DNA of 64,000 nt. Origin: Campylorhamphus procurvoides (Eukaryota; Chordata; Aves; Passeriformes; Dendrocolaptidae). Position 1 is the stretch's first letter. Every line of letters starts with the position of its first letter. The stretch spans positions 558,001 through 622,000 of the forward strand of contig WBMV01004345.1 of assembly GCA_013396655.1 (NCBI GenBank). The letters are read 5' to 3'. The position numbers and the translations under genes are program-made. Below, one piece after another: positions 51,901 to 64,000 of this stretch. The notes beneath the pieces are model-generated. The model worked only from the letters and a program-made list of their open reading frames with translations, was not told where the DNA came from and made no database searches.

Positions 51901-53619
51901 GTGTCTGTCATTTGTCTTGTAACTGTTAGGTAATGATATAAATACATGGCTAAGAAAATATAATTGAATGAATTATACAATAATTTTATTAGCTGACACA
52001 AAAATCAACTTTACACTTTTTTCCCCCCCTAGAGAAATACCATGACATTTGTGTAGATGTGAATTAAAAATGCCATATAGATAGGGCCTGGACTTCTGAA
52101 CTCTGTTGAAAATGGAATATATATAGCTGTCAAAAACAGTAACAAAAAACTAGGCAGTGAGGAGGCAGATCTGTCATTCAGACTGATTGGGCTTACATAT
52201 ATTCTCCATTTTCTGTATCTTGAACTGTGCAGTATTTGATGGTCCAGACGGCTTTTATCAACTGTTCAACTGACAGAAGTCCATTGTAAACTGGCCTAAC
52301 TGTGTTTGAATTACCTTGCTATGATTCCTCAGGCACCCGAGGGCGGCTGTTAAAGGTTGAATCCGATTCAAGTCTGTGCTCATGTCAGACTAGGCAGGTG
52401 TTACTTCTGCTTTTATTTGTTTTATCTGATTATTTGTTTAACAGATATTGTCAAGTGAAAAAAAACCTCTTACAAGTTCCTTTAGCTAAATAGAGAAGAA
52501 TTTGCTGGAATACATGCTTACTCCTTATGTCGGTATGGTTTCCATTCCTTTAAAATACATATACTTAATTAAGTTTAGTTTTCTCCAACGGCTTACTTGT
52601 CTGTGCTGCTTCTGAAGTCTAATGTAAAAAAATAATTAAAAAAAGAGAAAATTGAAGCAGAAGGATCTGATTTACAGCAAAAAGTTCTATAGATATTACT
52701 GGTTTAAATAAATTTATTTCAATTTATTTGATATTTCATGATTCCCAAAGTTCTGTGTCTATTTCTAAAGGGCTGCTCTTGCTGTTTACTGACACTTAAA
52801 AATTTACAAAGAGCAAAGAATTTTGTATTAGTAAATTCATCTCTGTTTCCTTGTTATTTTCTGTTTTCAAGATCAGCTTGTCTGGGAGGGGGCTGTTACC
52901 TCACCCTGCTCCCTCTGACGTATGTTAATGTAAATGGCCTTCTGCCTTCATGTAAAAGGTGAGGCTCTTAGAACATGGCTAAATTGATAGAAACTTGGTA
53001 TCATAATGCATGTGGTGTGTTACTTAAGTTAAAAATTATACACAACATGAAATGCAAATGGCACTGTACATACAAACCGCCGCTATGAATGTAAGACTCA
53101 CTGTGCTCAAGCCCACACTGAAAAAACACCTTTCTCCATTCTGCAGCCATCAGAAATCTGTGTATTAAATTAAATGCTTATTTCTGTTCCACATTGTGGG
53201 CATGTGTGTATGTGTACATTTTCAATAGTCCAAAAATCATAACTTATGTCTGCAGTTTTATTTGTTGTGCAGTCTTTGAGTGCACAAAGTTCTAATGTGC
53301 GCAATGTAAAGAGGGACATTTAAACTTCTCAGTACTGCGTAAGTTGTAAGTCTTTGGCCCAAGCCTGTAACAAATCGGTCTGAAATCAGGGAATGCAGTG
53401 GCTGATTGATTAATCTTTTGAGCGGAATTTTATCCTATGGGGAATTGTTCCCATCTAACAAACTGAATTCTAGGTGATGGGACCTGTATTTTACACCACA
53501 TTGGTTTCCCAATGTTGTCACTTATTGGCTTGTGGCAAGTTGCAAGACTAGACTTACACCCGTGTGAAATGTGCATTAGGCTTTTAATACCTGAATCTAA
53601 GCTTTGTTGTCTAGATTGG
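48947..53619 (+). other. LDB2 downstream intron, no gene recognised
   Basis: No exon, RNA gene or repeat family was recognised. The frames at 49437-49799 (-) and 50319-50669 (+) are over 110 codons but have no domain. Confidence 0.55.
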
Positions 53620-53650
53620 ATTTAGACATATCATTTGGATATGTCTAAAT
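53620..53650. repeat. Perfect inverted repeat, 13-bp arms, 5-nt spacer
   Basis: The arm atttagacatatc at 53620-53632 is matched exactly by gatatgtctaaat at 53638-53650, with atttg between them. No rho-independent terminator logic applies in a vertebrate intron, and the stem is too short for a microRNA precursor. Confidence 0.92.
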
Positions 53651-56600
53651 TAGATAATAAAAATTGTTCCCTTTTCCTGTCTCAGTTGGCAAGGAAATGG
53701 AACTGGAGAGCATCTCAGTTGATACCCTGAATCCCAAACAAATCCCAGTGCCCACTAGGAGAGCTCAGGCATAAGTTTAGCATCTGTGACCGCTTCTCTT
53801 GTTCTGGGTTACACATGGGGTTCTACAAAGGAGGTTATATACAAGAAAATCGGAGAAGCATCCACATCCTATCAAACCAGGTACTGTAGTTAATTTTGGG
53901 AGGTGTTTGAAATAGATTAGGTGAGTGCAAATATTTATCAGGAACTGGTCTTGGCTGATTTTAAACAATTGGATGACTGTCTTACTGCTTCCCTAGGTGC
54001 TAAAAATCAACGATAATGCCAGACTGCTTCATTCATTGTGATTCTAGAAAATCCCTAATCAAAACAAGTATAAGTGCTGATGTGTGCTCAGTGGTGGAGT
54101 TTTGTGTGTTCCTTGGAAATATGATATTCCCTGGAGAGAGAGGAAAGGATTAGAAATGATAACCACTTTTTAAATACATCAGCTTGCTCATGTGTGTGGT
54201 GTTTTTTATCAGCTTTACAGCAAAAGCTTCATTTGATTTGTGCAGGGATGTGGATAATAAGGAGAGAGGCCAGCGAGCTGATTTTTGTAGTCTGTTTGTA
54301 GCTTAAACAAAGATCTGGGATTTTGCGGATAAAGACCAACTGAAATACCACAGATTATGCAGCTTTGTTTTTTTTTTTTCAAAGATTTGTTAATTTTTCC
54401 CCCACACAGACTGATTTTCATGTGTCGACTCCACATGAAAACAGGCAGTTTTAAAACAGAATTTGTGGCAGAACTCCATTAAATCCTGCTCCTTGACTGT
54501 GGTTGATTCACTGTATTCAGGAATGTGACATAGTTAGACCCTCTTGCTTTTGTGATAAACAGGGTTTAAACTTAGACCACTGTGACAGTAGCAGGCACAC
54601 TTCTTACTGCAAAAATGCCACTGTTCTGGATAAAACCCTTGAAGTCACACAAGAGGTGGAGCAAGTCGCCACCATTACTGGAGGGTGAATATAAGTCAGT
54701 GGCATGGCTCCAGTTTTTCTGTGACACAGTTAAAAACCTTAATGAAAACTGTACAGGAGTGGAATGCACAGCCCTGCCAACAGATTTCTCAGTGCAAACA
54801 GAAGTAATATTTTCCCTTTTTTTATTTTATTTCTTGTGAGCATTGTATACTGTATGCTTAAGTTAGGATCACTTGAATGCAAAGTGGCTTCTGTATGCTG
54901 AGAGCTAAGTGAGAATTGCTGTTAAAGACCAGCAGCGTGGCTCCTGCACAGACTCCACAGTTCACAGCTGGCTCTCTTGCGAAGCTGAACCAGATGCCTT
55001 CACAACAGAGCTGGGCCCTCCTGCATTGGAAGTGCAAAGAACCAGATAAATAAAAAGCATCACAGAGATTCTCTGTGCGAAAGTATTTGTGTTATTTTAA
55101 AATGCATAGAAGAAACCTAGGCAAGCGCAAGGCGGACTGGCAGGACAACAGATGACTTTAGCTGTACTGCTCACTTTCTTACTCTGACAAAGTGTTTTGG
55201 CCACTGTTGGAAAAAATTAGATGTTTTTAAAATTATTTTTTTAGCTTGTTCTATTTAGGTTCTTTCAAAACCTGTCATAGGGATGATGGTCACATTTATT
55301 TTTAAATTCCAGTGGAAACAAATATAAGAATAAGATCATGTTTCCCTGCAGCGCTTTTTTCACCCACCAGCAGATGACCACTTGAATATTCTCATGACTG
55401 TTAATTGACTAAATGAAGCCAAATCTGCAAGGAATACTTCCATTGCAGAGAAAGGTGCAAGGAGTAACTCAGCAGTGTTCTTGCAGGCAGTGTGATACTT
55501 GCAGGCAGAGCTCTGGCACAGCTCTGGGGGAGCATGAGGAAACATGGGTCTCAACTCTTGTAATTTGTAAATCAAGTAAAGCAATGCTTTTGACTTACGT
55601 GTTTTAATTTTTCTGATACATGATTTATATAATTTAAATTTTCAACGAGCCATCTTTTTTCTGTTTTTCCTTCAAGCAGGAAATAGCAAAGTGAAAGTGG
55701 TGGTACAGGCAAAATGAAGTCTTCTTAAATAAACTAGAGCTACTTGTAGGAAGATCAAACCAGCTGTCAGTGACTTAGAACAGCTAAAAGATGGGAGCTG
55801 ATTTGCTCTTAATAGCTAGACTGTCCCTCATTTTAGAAGACTGCTAGATATTTTCAGCGTATGTTTGCAAATGTGCCATCTTTGCTGTAGTCTTATCATA
55901 CCTCATGTACAACTTAGACCCTGATGAGAGATTTTTCAAGACAGCTCAGCCTGAATGATCAATTACTGCATATTCAATCTGTAAAGCACTTTGTGTTCTT
56001 TGTGAGGTTAAAACACGCTCTGAGTTTTCCACTACTAAGGGTCAGACTCTGATGCTAGTCCTCATATTAGCTAGTACCTAATCCTGTATCATCTTCACTG
56101 GGGATGTGTGTTGAATGCAATATTATTAAACATGAGTTAAGGTAGCTGATGTAATCCTCAAAAGAATACACATCAGTATGTAATAGATACGGTTTTACAA
56201 TATAGCATATAATAGATATACCTTTTATAAAACCATTTCCTATACAGGAAGAAGAAAATTTCAGAAAATAACATTCAAAGCTTTCAGAAGTATAACTGTT
56301 AAGACCTCTACTTCCAAATCATCAATAAGCTTCTTTTATTTTTGTGGTGTGGTTTTGAATGGTACCAGGCTGTGAGTTTAGATCATTTTCAGTTCTCTTG
56401 CAAGTTTCTGGCCCCAAAACACAGTTCTGCATGACCTGCTTTTTATTTTGCTGATTTTGAAAGGACTGACGTGGTGGGGCTGCTGTTGAGGGACTGCCAG
56501 CCAACTGCCATTCTTAATTATAGCTGGGCTTCTTTGGCTTCAGTAGGGTAAAGTCACAATGTCTCTTTAAGAGGCTTTTTTTGCTCTACAGGAAATGTCA

Positions 56601-57649
56601 TGTTTAAGGTATAGCAGTGCATCTGTCACAAAGTGTTCAGTTATGGGGCAAAGCATTGCTAAGGGAGGTAAATTTGGTCTCTGGGAAGCAGATTAAATAG
56701 AAAGTAAACTAAGAGACTCTGATATGAATGAAAGAAAAGTATCAAAAGGGTGATTGTGATTGTGTGAGATAAACCCTGTGTTGCTGTGACTTTCTTACTG
56801 CTGGCCATTGGAATTCAGGGTCAGGTTGTGCTGGAAACAAAAAGGTATACAATGAGGACTTAATCCAAAGGGAAGAGCTTCCAGTGGGACTGGGGCTACA
56901 GCCTCAGACTAGGCAGGGATTGGTACGGCCAAACTCCTGCCATAGGATCTGAAGCAGAGGCATATTGCACAGCTCAGTGTTTCCTTTCATGTATGATGAG
57001 TGTTGGCCAGTGTGGGCTTTTGAACTGCTCCTGCCATGCATGGTGAGGGCCGCCTTGCTCCAGGCATGGATAGCCTTGGTGTGACACAAAGTCTTTTGGC
57101 TAGCACCAGAGGGAATTACCTACCAGAGATTTAGCCTTGCTTGCTCACCAGAAGGTTCCCATATAACTATGTCCTGGTTTTTAAGAAGTGGGTTATCTCA
57201 GCTTAGCTCAGCATGTTGACTTCATTAGAGGCCTTTGAAGGTATCCGTGTGCTTGTGCCTGCCAGTGGAATAGGGACTCTGTGTCTGCAGACCTTGCTTT
57301 ATCTCAGACCAGAAGCAAAGAACGCCCCAAACTTGGGTAGCAGTGGCAATCCTTAATCCTCTTATTTCTCAAGTGCTTCTTCCAAGAGTGCCGACCAGCA
57401 TGGAATCATTTCTGTCTTGCTGTCTTGTTTTGTGTGTTCCATTGATCCACTCAGCACTTCAGAAATGGTAGAAACATGACCTTTCCTATGAATTTTTAAC
57501 ATAAGGGTCCTTATCTTGCAAACTTGTCTGCCTCTGCAAACCCTAGAGGACTAAAGTCAGAGCAGCTTTATAGGGTAGCAACATTTGTTAGCAGAGATCA
57601 TCCTGGCAGAACTGAAGCCAAAGTTTTTTCCTGATTCTTTTAGAAATAT
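53651..57649 (+). other. LDB2 downstream intron, no gene recognised
   Basis: No gene or repeat family was recognised. A small imperfect duplication lies around 55481-55525 (cttgcaggcag and agctctgg each occur twice). Confidence 0.5.
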
Positions 57650-58210
57650 CCCACAATTCTAGGATTTTTTAATTTTAAATGTGTTAAGGAGAATCAAAAT
57701 TTTAACCAGTGCTTTAGATTAACTTTCTGACCATATAGCAGTAATTTCAACCTGTCCTTCTTCATATATAAGGTTAATTTTTAATGCTTCTGTTTGCAAT
57801 TTGGAATAAGATTTTATGACATTTTGTTACTGTACATCATTAAGACAAGATTACACTATTAAAGTTAAATGTTTTAACATGTATTTATAGTTGGAAATAA
57901 TCTCTGTTATTGTGAGATTATTTAGCAATAAATACAAGCTGAAATAAGTAAATTTTATCTGTTGTTAAAATAATTTGTCATTGTTAAACAGAATTCCTAT
58001 TACACACATAGTATTTACTATTATTTGCATTTAAAAAAAGTATTTACATTACAAACCATAAATTTAATTTACTGTTAAACAGTTAAATTACAGCATTAGC
58101 AAAACTAAGCTGCCAGTAATTTGACCATAAATGTATGTAATTTTTTCCTGAAATGCTTTGCACAAAACATTATGAAAATGCATACGTTACAAGAATCCAG
58201 AGAGGAAGTG
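57650..58210. other. Very AT-rich intronic stretch, possible conserved non-coding element
   Basis: Dense in TAAT and TTTA-type words with no simple repeat structure. It contains an exact octamer ATTTGCAT at 58023-58030. It resembles vertebrate conserved non-coding DNA in texture, but this is an impression only. Confidence 0.25.
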
Positions 58211-60499
58211 CAATTCAACTTCTAATTTTTATCTGAAAATCTATCCATTTTCAGCATTAGAAAGTGAGATACAATAATGTATTCAGAGTGATAGAACAAG
58301 GGATTCTGGTGGCTTTCAGCATCTAACACCCTTATTAATGCTTCTAGGTTTTGATCCTTAAAGATACCATCTTGAAAATCATTGTGAAGGAAAGCTACTA
58401 TGATGTATGTGATACAATGCATGTGGTATCTGCTTTCGTACTTTTTTTTTAACTGCCCTTTTTTCAAGTGCTTTAAACTCATACGTATTTCGGATCTGGT
58501 TTCCATAGCCAACAGTTACTACTGACAACAGTTTTTATATAATTCACCAAGGTCTGGGTCCTACAAGGTGCTGATCTCACAAGGGTTGCCTCACCTTTAA
58601 CCAGAGTACTCTTCTCGGTTGCCTGCTGACTTAGTGCAGTGCTATTGGAAGGGCTCACATCTGGCTACTGGATTTGGGGAGGGAGCATCCTAGTGGATAG
58701 CAAAATAAGAGTCCTGTCTGAGACTTGGCATCAACAGCATATGAGCCCTGAAAATGACAAGGTCTTAGCAGAGGCTCTAACCCTTCCTTGCTGTCCATTC
58801 TGACTTCCAAACTGCAGGTTTTCAGTTCAAGTTCTTGCTGGCATATGCTTCTGGATGGCAGAAGGTGCTGTCATCTATGTTTCCTGCCCTATAAACATTA
58901 GTTGTCATGATACAAAGAAAGTAAACATACAGTAAGACCAGCTAGTCCACTGGCAGGACTAGTCAGGTTGCAACCTTGGTTTTTGAAAAGTTAGTAGAAA
59001 TTTGTAAATTATTAGTGGGACATTGTTCTTATCTTCATCTGTTTTCTGCTACTGTCAAATGTACAGAACATGCAGGGATTATTTGCCACTTTGGCACTTA
59101 ATTTAAGCAAAGACCATAAAAGATGCCTATGACTATCAGTTAATTTGGCAGAGATTATACAGACCTAATTTAAGTGATGAATTTGTCCATTCTCAATCCT
59201 AAGCACTTAAAATTTGCATTTTCTTGTCTTAGCTGTGCATTCTAGATGTGGTCTTTAGTTTTTCTCCTCCTGGCTGGACCCTTGTGTTTAATTCTGTCCC
59301 TGCCTCCACAGGAACTGTGTGTCTTCTGTATCTGTACTGTTATGCTCTTTCTTCATTTTCTTTGGAGCAGAAGTAAGAGTCACAGTTTGTCTTATATATA
59401 ACTGGACAACAAGAAAATTTTTTAAAATTTGATAATAGACAAAGATATTTTTAAGATCATCAATAAATGAAAAGCTGAATTGCTCATGCAAGTGCAGTTG
59501 GAACAATTGCAATTTCACCATCTTTTTTCTACTTCAGCTACTCTACTCACCTTCTTATTTCATCAAAACTATGACAAAAATCTCATCCTGTCTTTCCATT
59601 TCCTTTAAGGTCTGGTTCTGTACCCATCACCTCTTACATTGATGCACACTTGACAAACCAGAACAGCATATGTCTTTACTGTGCTGTCATGTGCAAGAAG
59701 CAAATGAAAGTGTTTTGTGAATCTCACTGCTAGGTTCATTTCTACATGATGTGGTACAGTGTATTTGCACAAGCGATGCTGGCAGATAGGATGGAAAATG
59801 TATATTCACCTTGAACAACCACAGTCTTATCAAATGTTGTTTGCCTACAGTTTTGAGTTAGATCTTCTCCTGAACAGAGAGTCCAGCAGTGAAAAACATA
59901 GTACATGTGTTCACATCCCTTTTGAGAAAATTTCCATTCAGAGCAGAATGGCATCGGAGAGGCACCAGCTTGACTGAATGGTCACTGGTGTGGCTCTGGC
60001 TGTGTGTTGCTCATGTGCACCACTGCCCCCTCCTCCAGCTGCCTGCAGTTTACTTGTTGTCAGCAGATGCACAAGGCAGGCGTTTGGGAGTGATGTCACA
60101 GGCAGCCAGCATGAATCAGTTGTTGAGATGTGCGAACTCCTTTCTAAAGTCTGCAAGAACATTATGTGGGGCAGTAAGAGGTCAGGATGTATTCTTATTA
60201 ATGCTAGGAAAGCCTCTCACTTAAGTCATGCAAGAAAATTTGTGTGGTGGTTTTTTTTCTTGCTCTGTGCTATTGAGTTGCACATATTGAGATCCTTGCC
60301 TCAGAGAAGTGTGCCATGGGTACATCCGTAAAAGGTCAGTATATAATGATATAGCAGTTTGTACTTGACGACATTCTTCACACAGAATTTTTTCTCTTTA
60401 ACATTTCTGAAAAAAAACCAAACAGTTTTTAAGCACTTCCGAGGTGATGTTGAACAAGCTGGCGTTAGGAATTCACTGTCACACTGCTCACCCATCCCT
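58211..60499 (+). other. LDB2 downstream intron, no gene recognised
   Basis: Unique-looking intron; overlapping short frames around 59889-60331 have no domain. Nothing else was recognised. Confidence 0.55.
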
Positions 60500-60780
60500 A
60501 ACCTTGAAATGTTTAAAAATAAATAAATAAACGGATTAGCATAAAATAATATAGTAACCCACTGAATGTATTTAGTTTAATTTATGCTAATCATGGCATA
60601 TTGGTGCTTTGGCAGATAAAATAAAGCTGGTGTAGAAGATTGCGTCAAGGAAGCTATGACAATTAACCCTAGAAATTATCACTCTGAAAGTGCATTCAGC
60701 TTTCCCATTGAAAAGAACCAGTCCAGCAAATTCTCTTAACTGTCAGTAATAAAATGGATTTATTAATTTTAGGAGTATGT
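60500..60780. other. AT-rich stretch with homeodomain-type words, possible enhancer
   Basis: Contains GGATTAG (a bicoid-type OTX/PITX word), atgctaat, ttgcgtca (close to an AP-1/CRE word), gacaattaa and ttattaatttta within under 300 bases. No repeat family was recognised. Function is inference. Confidence 0.25.
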
Positions 60781-62933
60781 AATTTTTTAATTATATATGT
60801 ACACATATGCACACATGTACTTTCTTAAGTATGTGTATATTCTTGTCAGAAGTAAAAATATTTGAAAATATGTAAACGCAACTTAATCCAGGAGAGAACT
60901 TGAGTTATTTTCTATAGGCTTTTCATTATTTCTGCCTTATAGTTTGGGGTTTTTTACATTATATAATATACCATTTTAAGAATAACGGTACATAATACAG
61001 AAGTTAATACTAGTTTAGGCTTTCAGTAACATCAGAAGTAATGAAAGTGGCCAAGCAGAAAAGGTTGTATGCCTATTTATTGCAATTTATCAGGCAAGGA
61101 TAGATGGACTATATCAGGTTGCATCTCTTCAAAATTATGTCTCAGCTCTGTCTGCCAGAGGGAGCATACAGTCTATGTAAATAAATAAAGTTATTATCAT
61201 AAACAAACAACTGTCTTAGGACTTCTCACAGGCTTTAGTTCCTGTGTGTGCTGATTTGTTTTTAGATGTAAATTAACTCCTTTGTTTTTTCACTTAGAAC
61301 TCATTGTAGCACTCAATGGAAATAGAATTTTAGCTGTAATGTTTTTTCCACACAAAATGAAAAATTGAAATTGCCATGGAGGAAAATAAAGTTCCCTTCT
61401 TCACCTTAGACCACGTTGCCTGAGATAAATGTCAGACAGGATTTAAGTGCAAGCAGTCTCTGAAAAGGCAAGATATTTTTACTATTTGCTAGGTTAGGGT
61501 TAGGATTTTTGTTGTTTTGATTTGGTTTTTAAGGAGTAAAATCACAGACTTAGAGGTGATGGCAAGGATTTTCCAAAGAAGATGCCTCAATTAGGTTTTA
61601 ATTCTCTTTAGGACATAAGGAGGTGGCCTGATTTTCCATACTGCAGAGCAAGGAATGGCAGCCAAGGCCCACAAGGACTGTAGGATTTTTAGAACCCACC
61701 CATTTGTTTTGCTGCTGCATTTTGTGTCTTAATCATGTTATCCTGAACCTTAAAACAGGTCTCTACTCCTGGTTACTGCCTGCAATGTCTGAACAAATAT
61801 CAGGAGCTGAGCAAGTGCATGCTTCGGCACAGGGAAGAATAAAACTGATGATGTGCAACTTCTGCCATGTATACAAAACAAACACAAAAACTAAGCTCAT
61901 TTTCTCAAATGCCTTTTGTCTTTTGTTATTATTTGAAGCACGGGACACTAGGAAATTTTCAGATGCAATTACAGGCTCTTATGGATTGCCTTACACGTTG
62001 AACTTGCATAGTAGTTTTCATTTGAACTCGCTGTTTTCAGTCAATTAAAACTTGCCAGAATGTTCATTTGGTGGCTAAAAACACCCTGCTGCATGGGTTC
62101 CTAGGAATCGCCTTTGCCAGTCTGGACATAGGTTGAGCCGCTTTCTGATATGGGCCAAGATGAAATATACTTTTCCACTTCTACAGAGAATATTTGTGGA
62201 CTCTGATAGCTTGTTCAGCTGTAGGTAGAAGGTTGAAATTTGGCATGGAAATACCTTTCATGAAGGAGAAGTGCTGTTACTTTTTCTAGAGAAAATTGCG
62301 TTTCATTTCACTGAGCTGTAAGCCTTTGAGAAGTAGAACAAAATTTTATTCTCTGAGCTTACAAGGTATGCAGTAGAGGAAAGACTGTGCATAGGGTTAA
62401 TTTACTGGAATATGTTTCTGAAAATGGGTGGAGACACCTGAAGGCTGAGACTTTATGAATTATGAGGGGTACATCGAAAGAACTTTCAATTTTTAGGTGC
62501 TAAGCCAAAGGCAGCTTCTTCTCCTCAGCTCCTAGACATCTCCTAAATGAAGCTCTTAATTCAAGCAAAAAGGCTTTCCAACACACAGTCATGTTGTTCT
62601 GCCCCAGAGAAAGAAAAGAAGGAAAAGAGTTTGCACAAATTTTTTCGTCTCTTCTGGAGTTGAAATGACATTATGGTCACACTGCAGAAAATCCAGCACA
62701 TCGATCATGCGATATACACCGTGATCCAGGTAGCAGGGTCTCTATCTAATCTATCATTTCCCACATCTGCTGCCTCAGTTTCTTCACTTCTAGCTAACAT
62801 CAATCCCTCATTTAAATATTTGAATATCCATCTTCAGGTATTGTGCATATTTTCAATTTTCTTCAAATTCATTTTTTTGCAGCCATCTTTTCAAGGATGA
62901 CATATTCCACCCAGTCCTTTACCAAAGTTCAAC
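60781..62933 (+). other. LDB2 downstream intron, no gene recognised
   Basis: AT-rich, with cryptic TATG/CACA simplicity around 60790-60845. The 114-codon frame at 61704-62048 has no domain. Nothing else was recognised. Confidence 0.55.
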
Positions 62934-62963
62934 TTTTTTTTTGGGGGGGGGGGTGGAGGGTGG
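62934..62963 (+). repeat. T-run (9) joined to G-run (11), G-rich tail
   Basis: Nine T are followed directly by eleven G and then tggagggtgg. It is low-complexity and quadruplex-prone on the + strand; run lengths may be uncertain. Confidence 0.85.
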
Positions 62964-64000
62964 TCTTTGTTAATCTATTATTGGTAGCCTTCCCATAGAG
63001 TTTCTACAGTCTTCTCTAATGTTCAAAGGGGTCCTCAGGATTTGATGGCATAGGGACAGAAGAAGGAATCTGTGGCATATTCCTTCCAGAACAACTTTTG
63101 TTGCCTGGGCAGGCAGTGGCTCTCCTGAGCTCTGGCAGGTACTACCATGTCTCCAGGTCCCTTGCACCTCCCTGCCTTTCTCCCTGGCTGAGCCCTGAGC
63201 TTCCTTTCATGTGCAGCAATGTCACCTGGCTGTCACTTTATAAGTGGATCTTCAATCCCATCACCCATGAAGCTGATTAAACTGTTGAACCCAATATACA
63301 CGTAAAAGGCTAGCTCTGTGGCAGGCCTGAGCACTTTGCATGGCAATTTTACTGTCTAAAGCCCTACCCAGTTATAATTCCTCTGACAGATACTGATCGA
63401 CATATCCCCTCCAACAGAGGGGGTCCCCAAAACGTCCCTCCCTCAGCTCCAGCTTGACTCCCTGCCTACAAACACAGGTTTTGAAATTCAGACAGTGCTT
63501 GGGGAGCAAAGCACCTTCTCTCTTGTGTGCAGTAAGGTGAATAAACCCACCCTGAAGGACCTTCCTTCACCGGAGCTTCCTCACCCAAGGTTGTGGGTGG
63601 AGATCAGACCAAGGGCAAATCCATCAAAGGCCTCCCTGTCGTAGAAGGATACCGTGATTTTCATATTTCCCTTGTCCTTAGTACAAAGCTGTTTTCTCCA
63701 GAAAAGCTGCCAAATAGACACATCATTCATGCTTGCTCAGGCCTGTTGCTGCCGGTTGGCGAGTCCCGCTCTGTCAGAGCCAGTAATGCTCCTGACCCCG
63801 TTGGATTTGGTCCCCACAGAGATTTCAGAGAAGGGATGCTTTTCTTCCTTAGGCCTTTGGCTGCCAGACTTCCCCAGTACAGAGCAACACAATATCAAAG
63901 CCAACTTATTCACTACTAAATTAATTATGTTGTTAATTGGTTAACCTAGGGCAGACTGTATGGAAAAAAATGCTTAATATGTGTTTGTTGGCAAGACTGG
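62964..64000 (+). other. LDB2 downstream intron, slightly GC-richer end
   Basis: From about 63290 to 63880 the base composition is visibly less AT-rich than most of the window. Two overlapping frames of about 100 codons (63593-63944) have no domain. No LTR or exon could be demonstrated. Confidence 0.5.

Noticed and set aside
53620..53650. MicroRNA precursor
   Set aside because: The stem is only 13 bp with a 5-nt loop, far shorter than a microRNA hairpin.
1..64000. CRISPR arrays, operons, rRNA or tRNA genes, phage or plasmid functions
   Set aside because: None seen; the splice-bounded LDB2 exon and CR1 repeats mark this as vertebrate DNA.

Overview
The window looks like vertebrate nuclear DNA, most likely from a bird. 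It is AT-rich and CpG-poor, has no operon-like layout, and carries no open frame of convincing gene length. The interspersed repeats are CR1 LINEs, 5'-truncated as is usual for the family. The younger copies end in the (ATTCTATG)-type tail typical of avian CR1, and two copies are much more decayed.

The only host coding sequence I can support is one 103-bp internal exon at 31073-31175 on the + strand. It encodes the start of the LIM-domain-binding region of LDB2 (CLIM1/NLI family) and has good splice sites on both sides. No other LDB2 exon was recognised in the window. I therefore read 1-31072 and 31176-64000 as parts of the two long introns that flank this exon.

Layout: 1-10021 is intron without recognisable repeats. 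10022-10620 is a very old CR1 on the minus strand. 14223-15195 is a CR1 with broken reverse transcriptase fragments. 22079-22129 is a G/T-only tract and 22707-23060 a CR1 3' end. 27285-27835 is a second very old CR1. 31019-31175 holds a palindrome, the splice acceptor and the LDB2 exon. 35554-35651 holds a pair of exact PBX-MEIS decamers. 36311-36364 is a GATA microsatellite and 42878-42931 a purine-only tract. 46586-47385 is a CR1 with an internally deleted but still open frame, and 48886-48946 is a short + strand CR1 tail. 53620-53650 is a perfect hairpin. 57650-58210 and 60500-60780 are AT-rich stretches full of homeodomain-type words. 62934-62963 is a T-run/G-run junction, and the window ends in a slightly GC-richer patch.

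I found no new multi-gene system. The most interesting signals are regulatory-looking motif clusters in the LDB2 introns and the unusual open frame in the 46.6-kb CR1. All motif and conservation ideas come from reading the sequence alone and were not tested by alignment.
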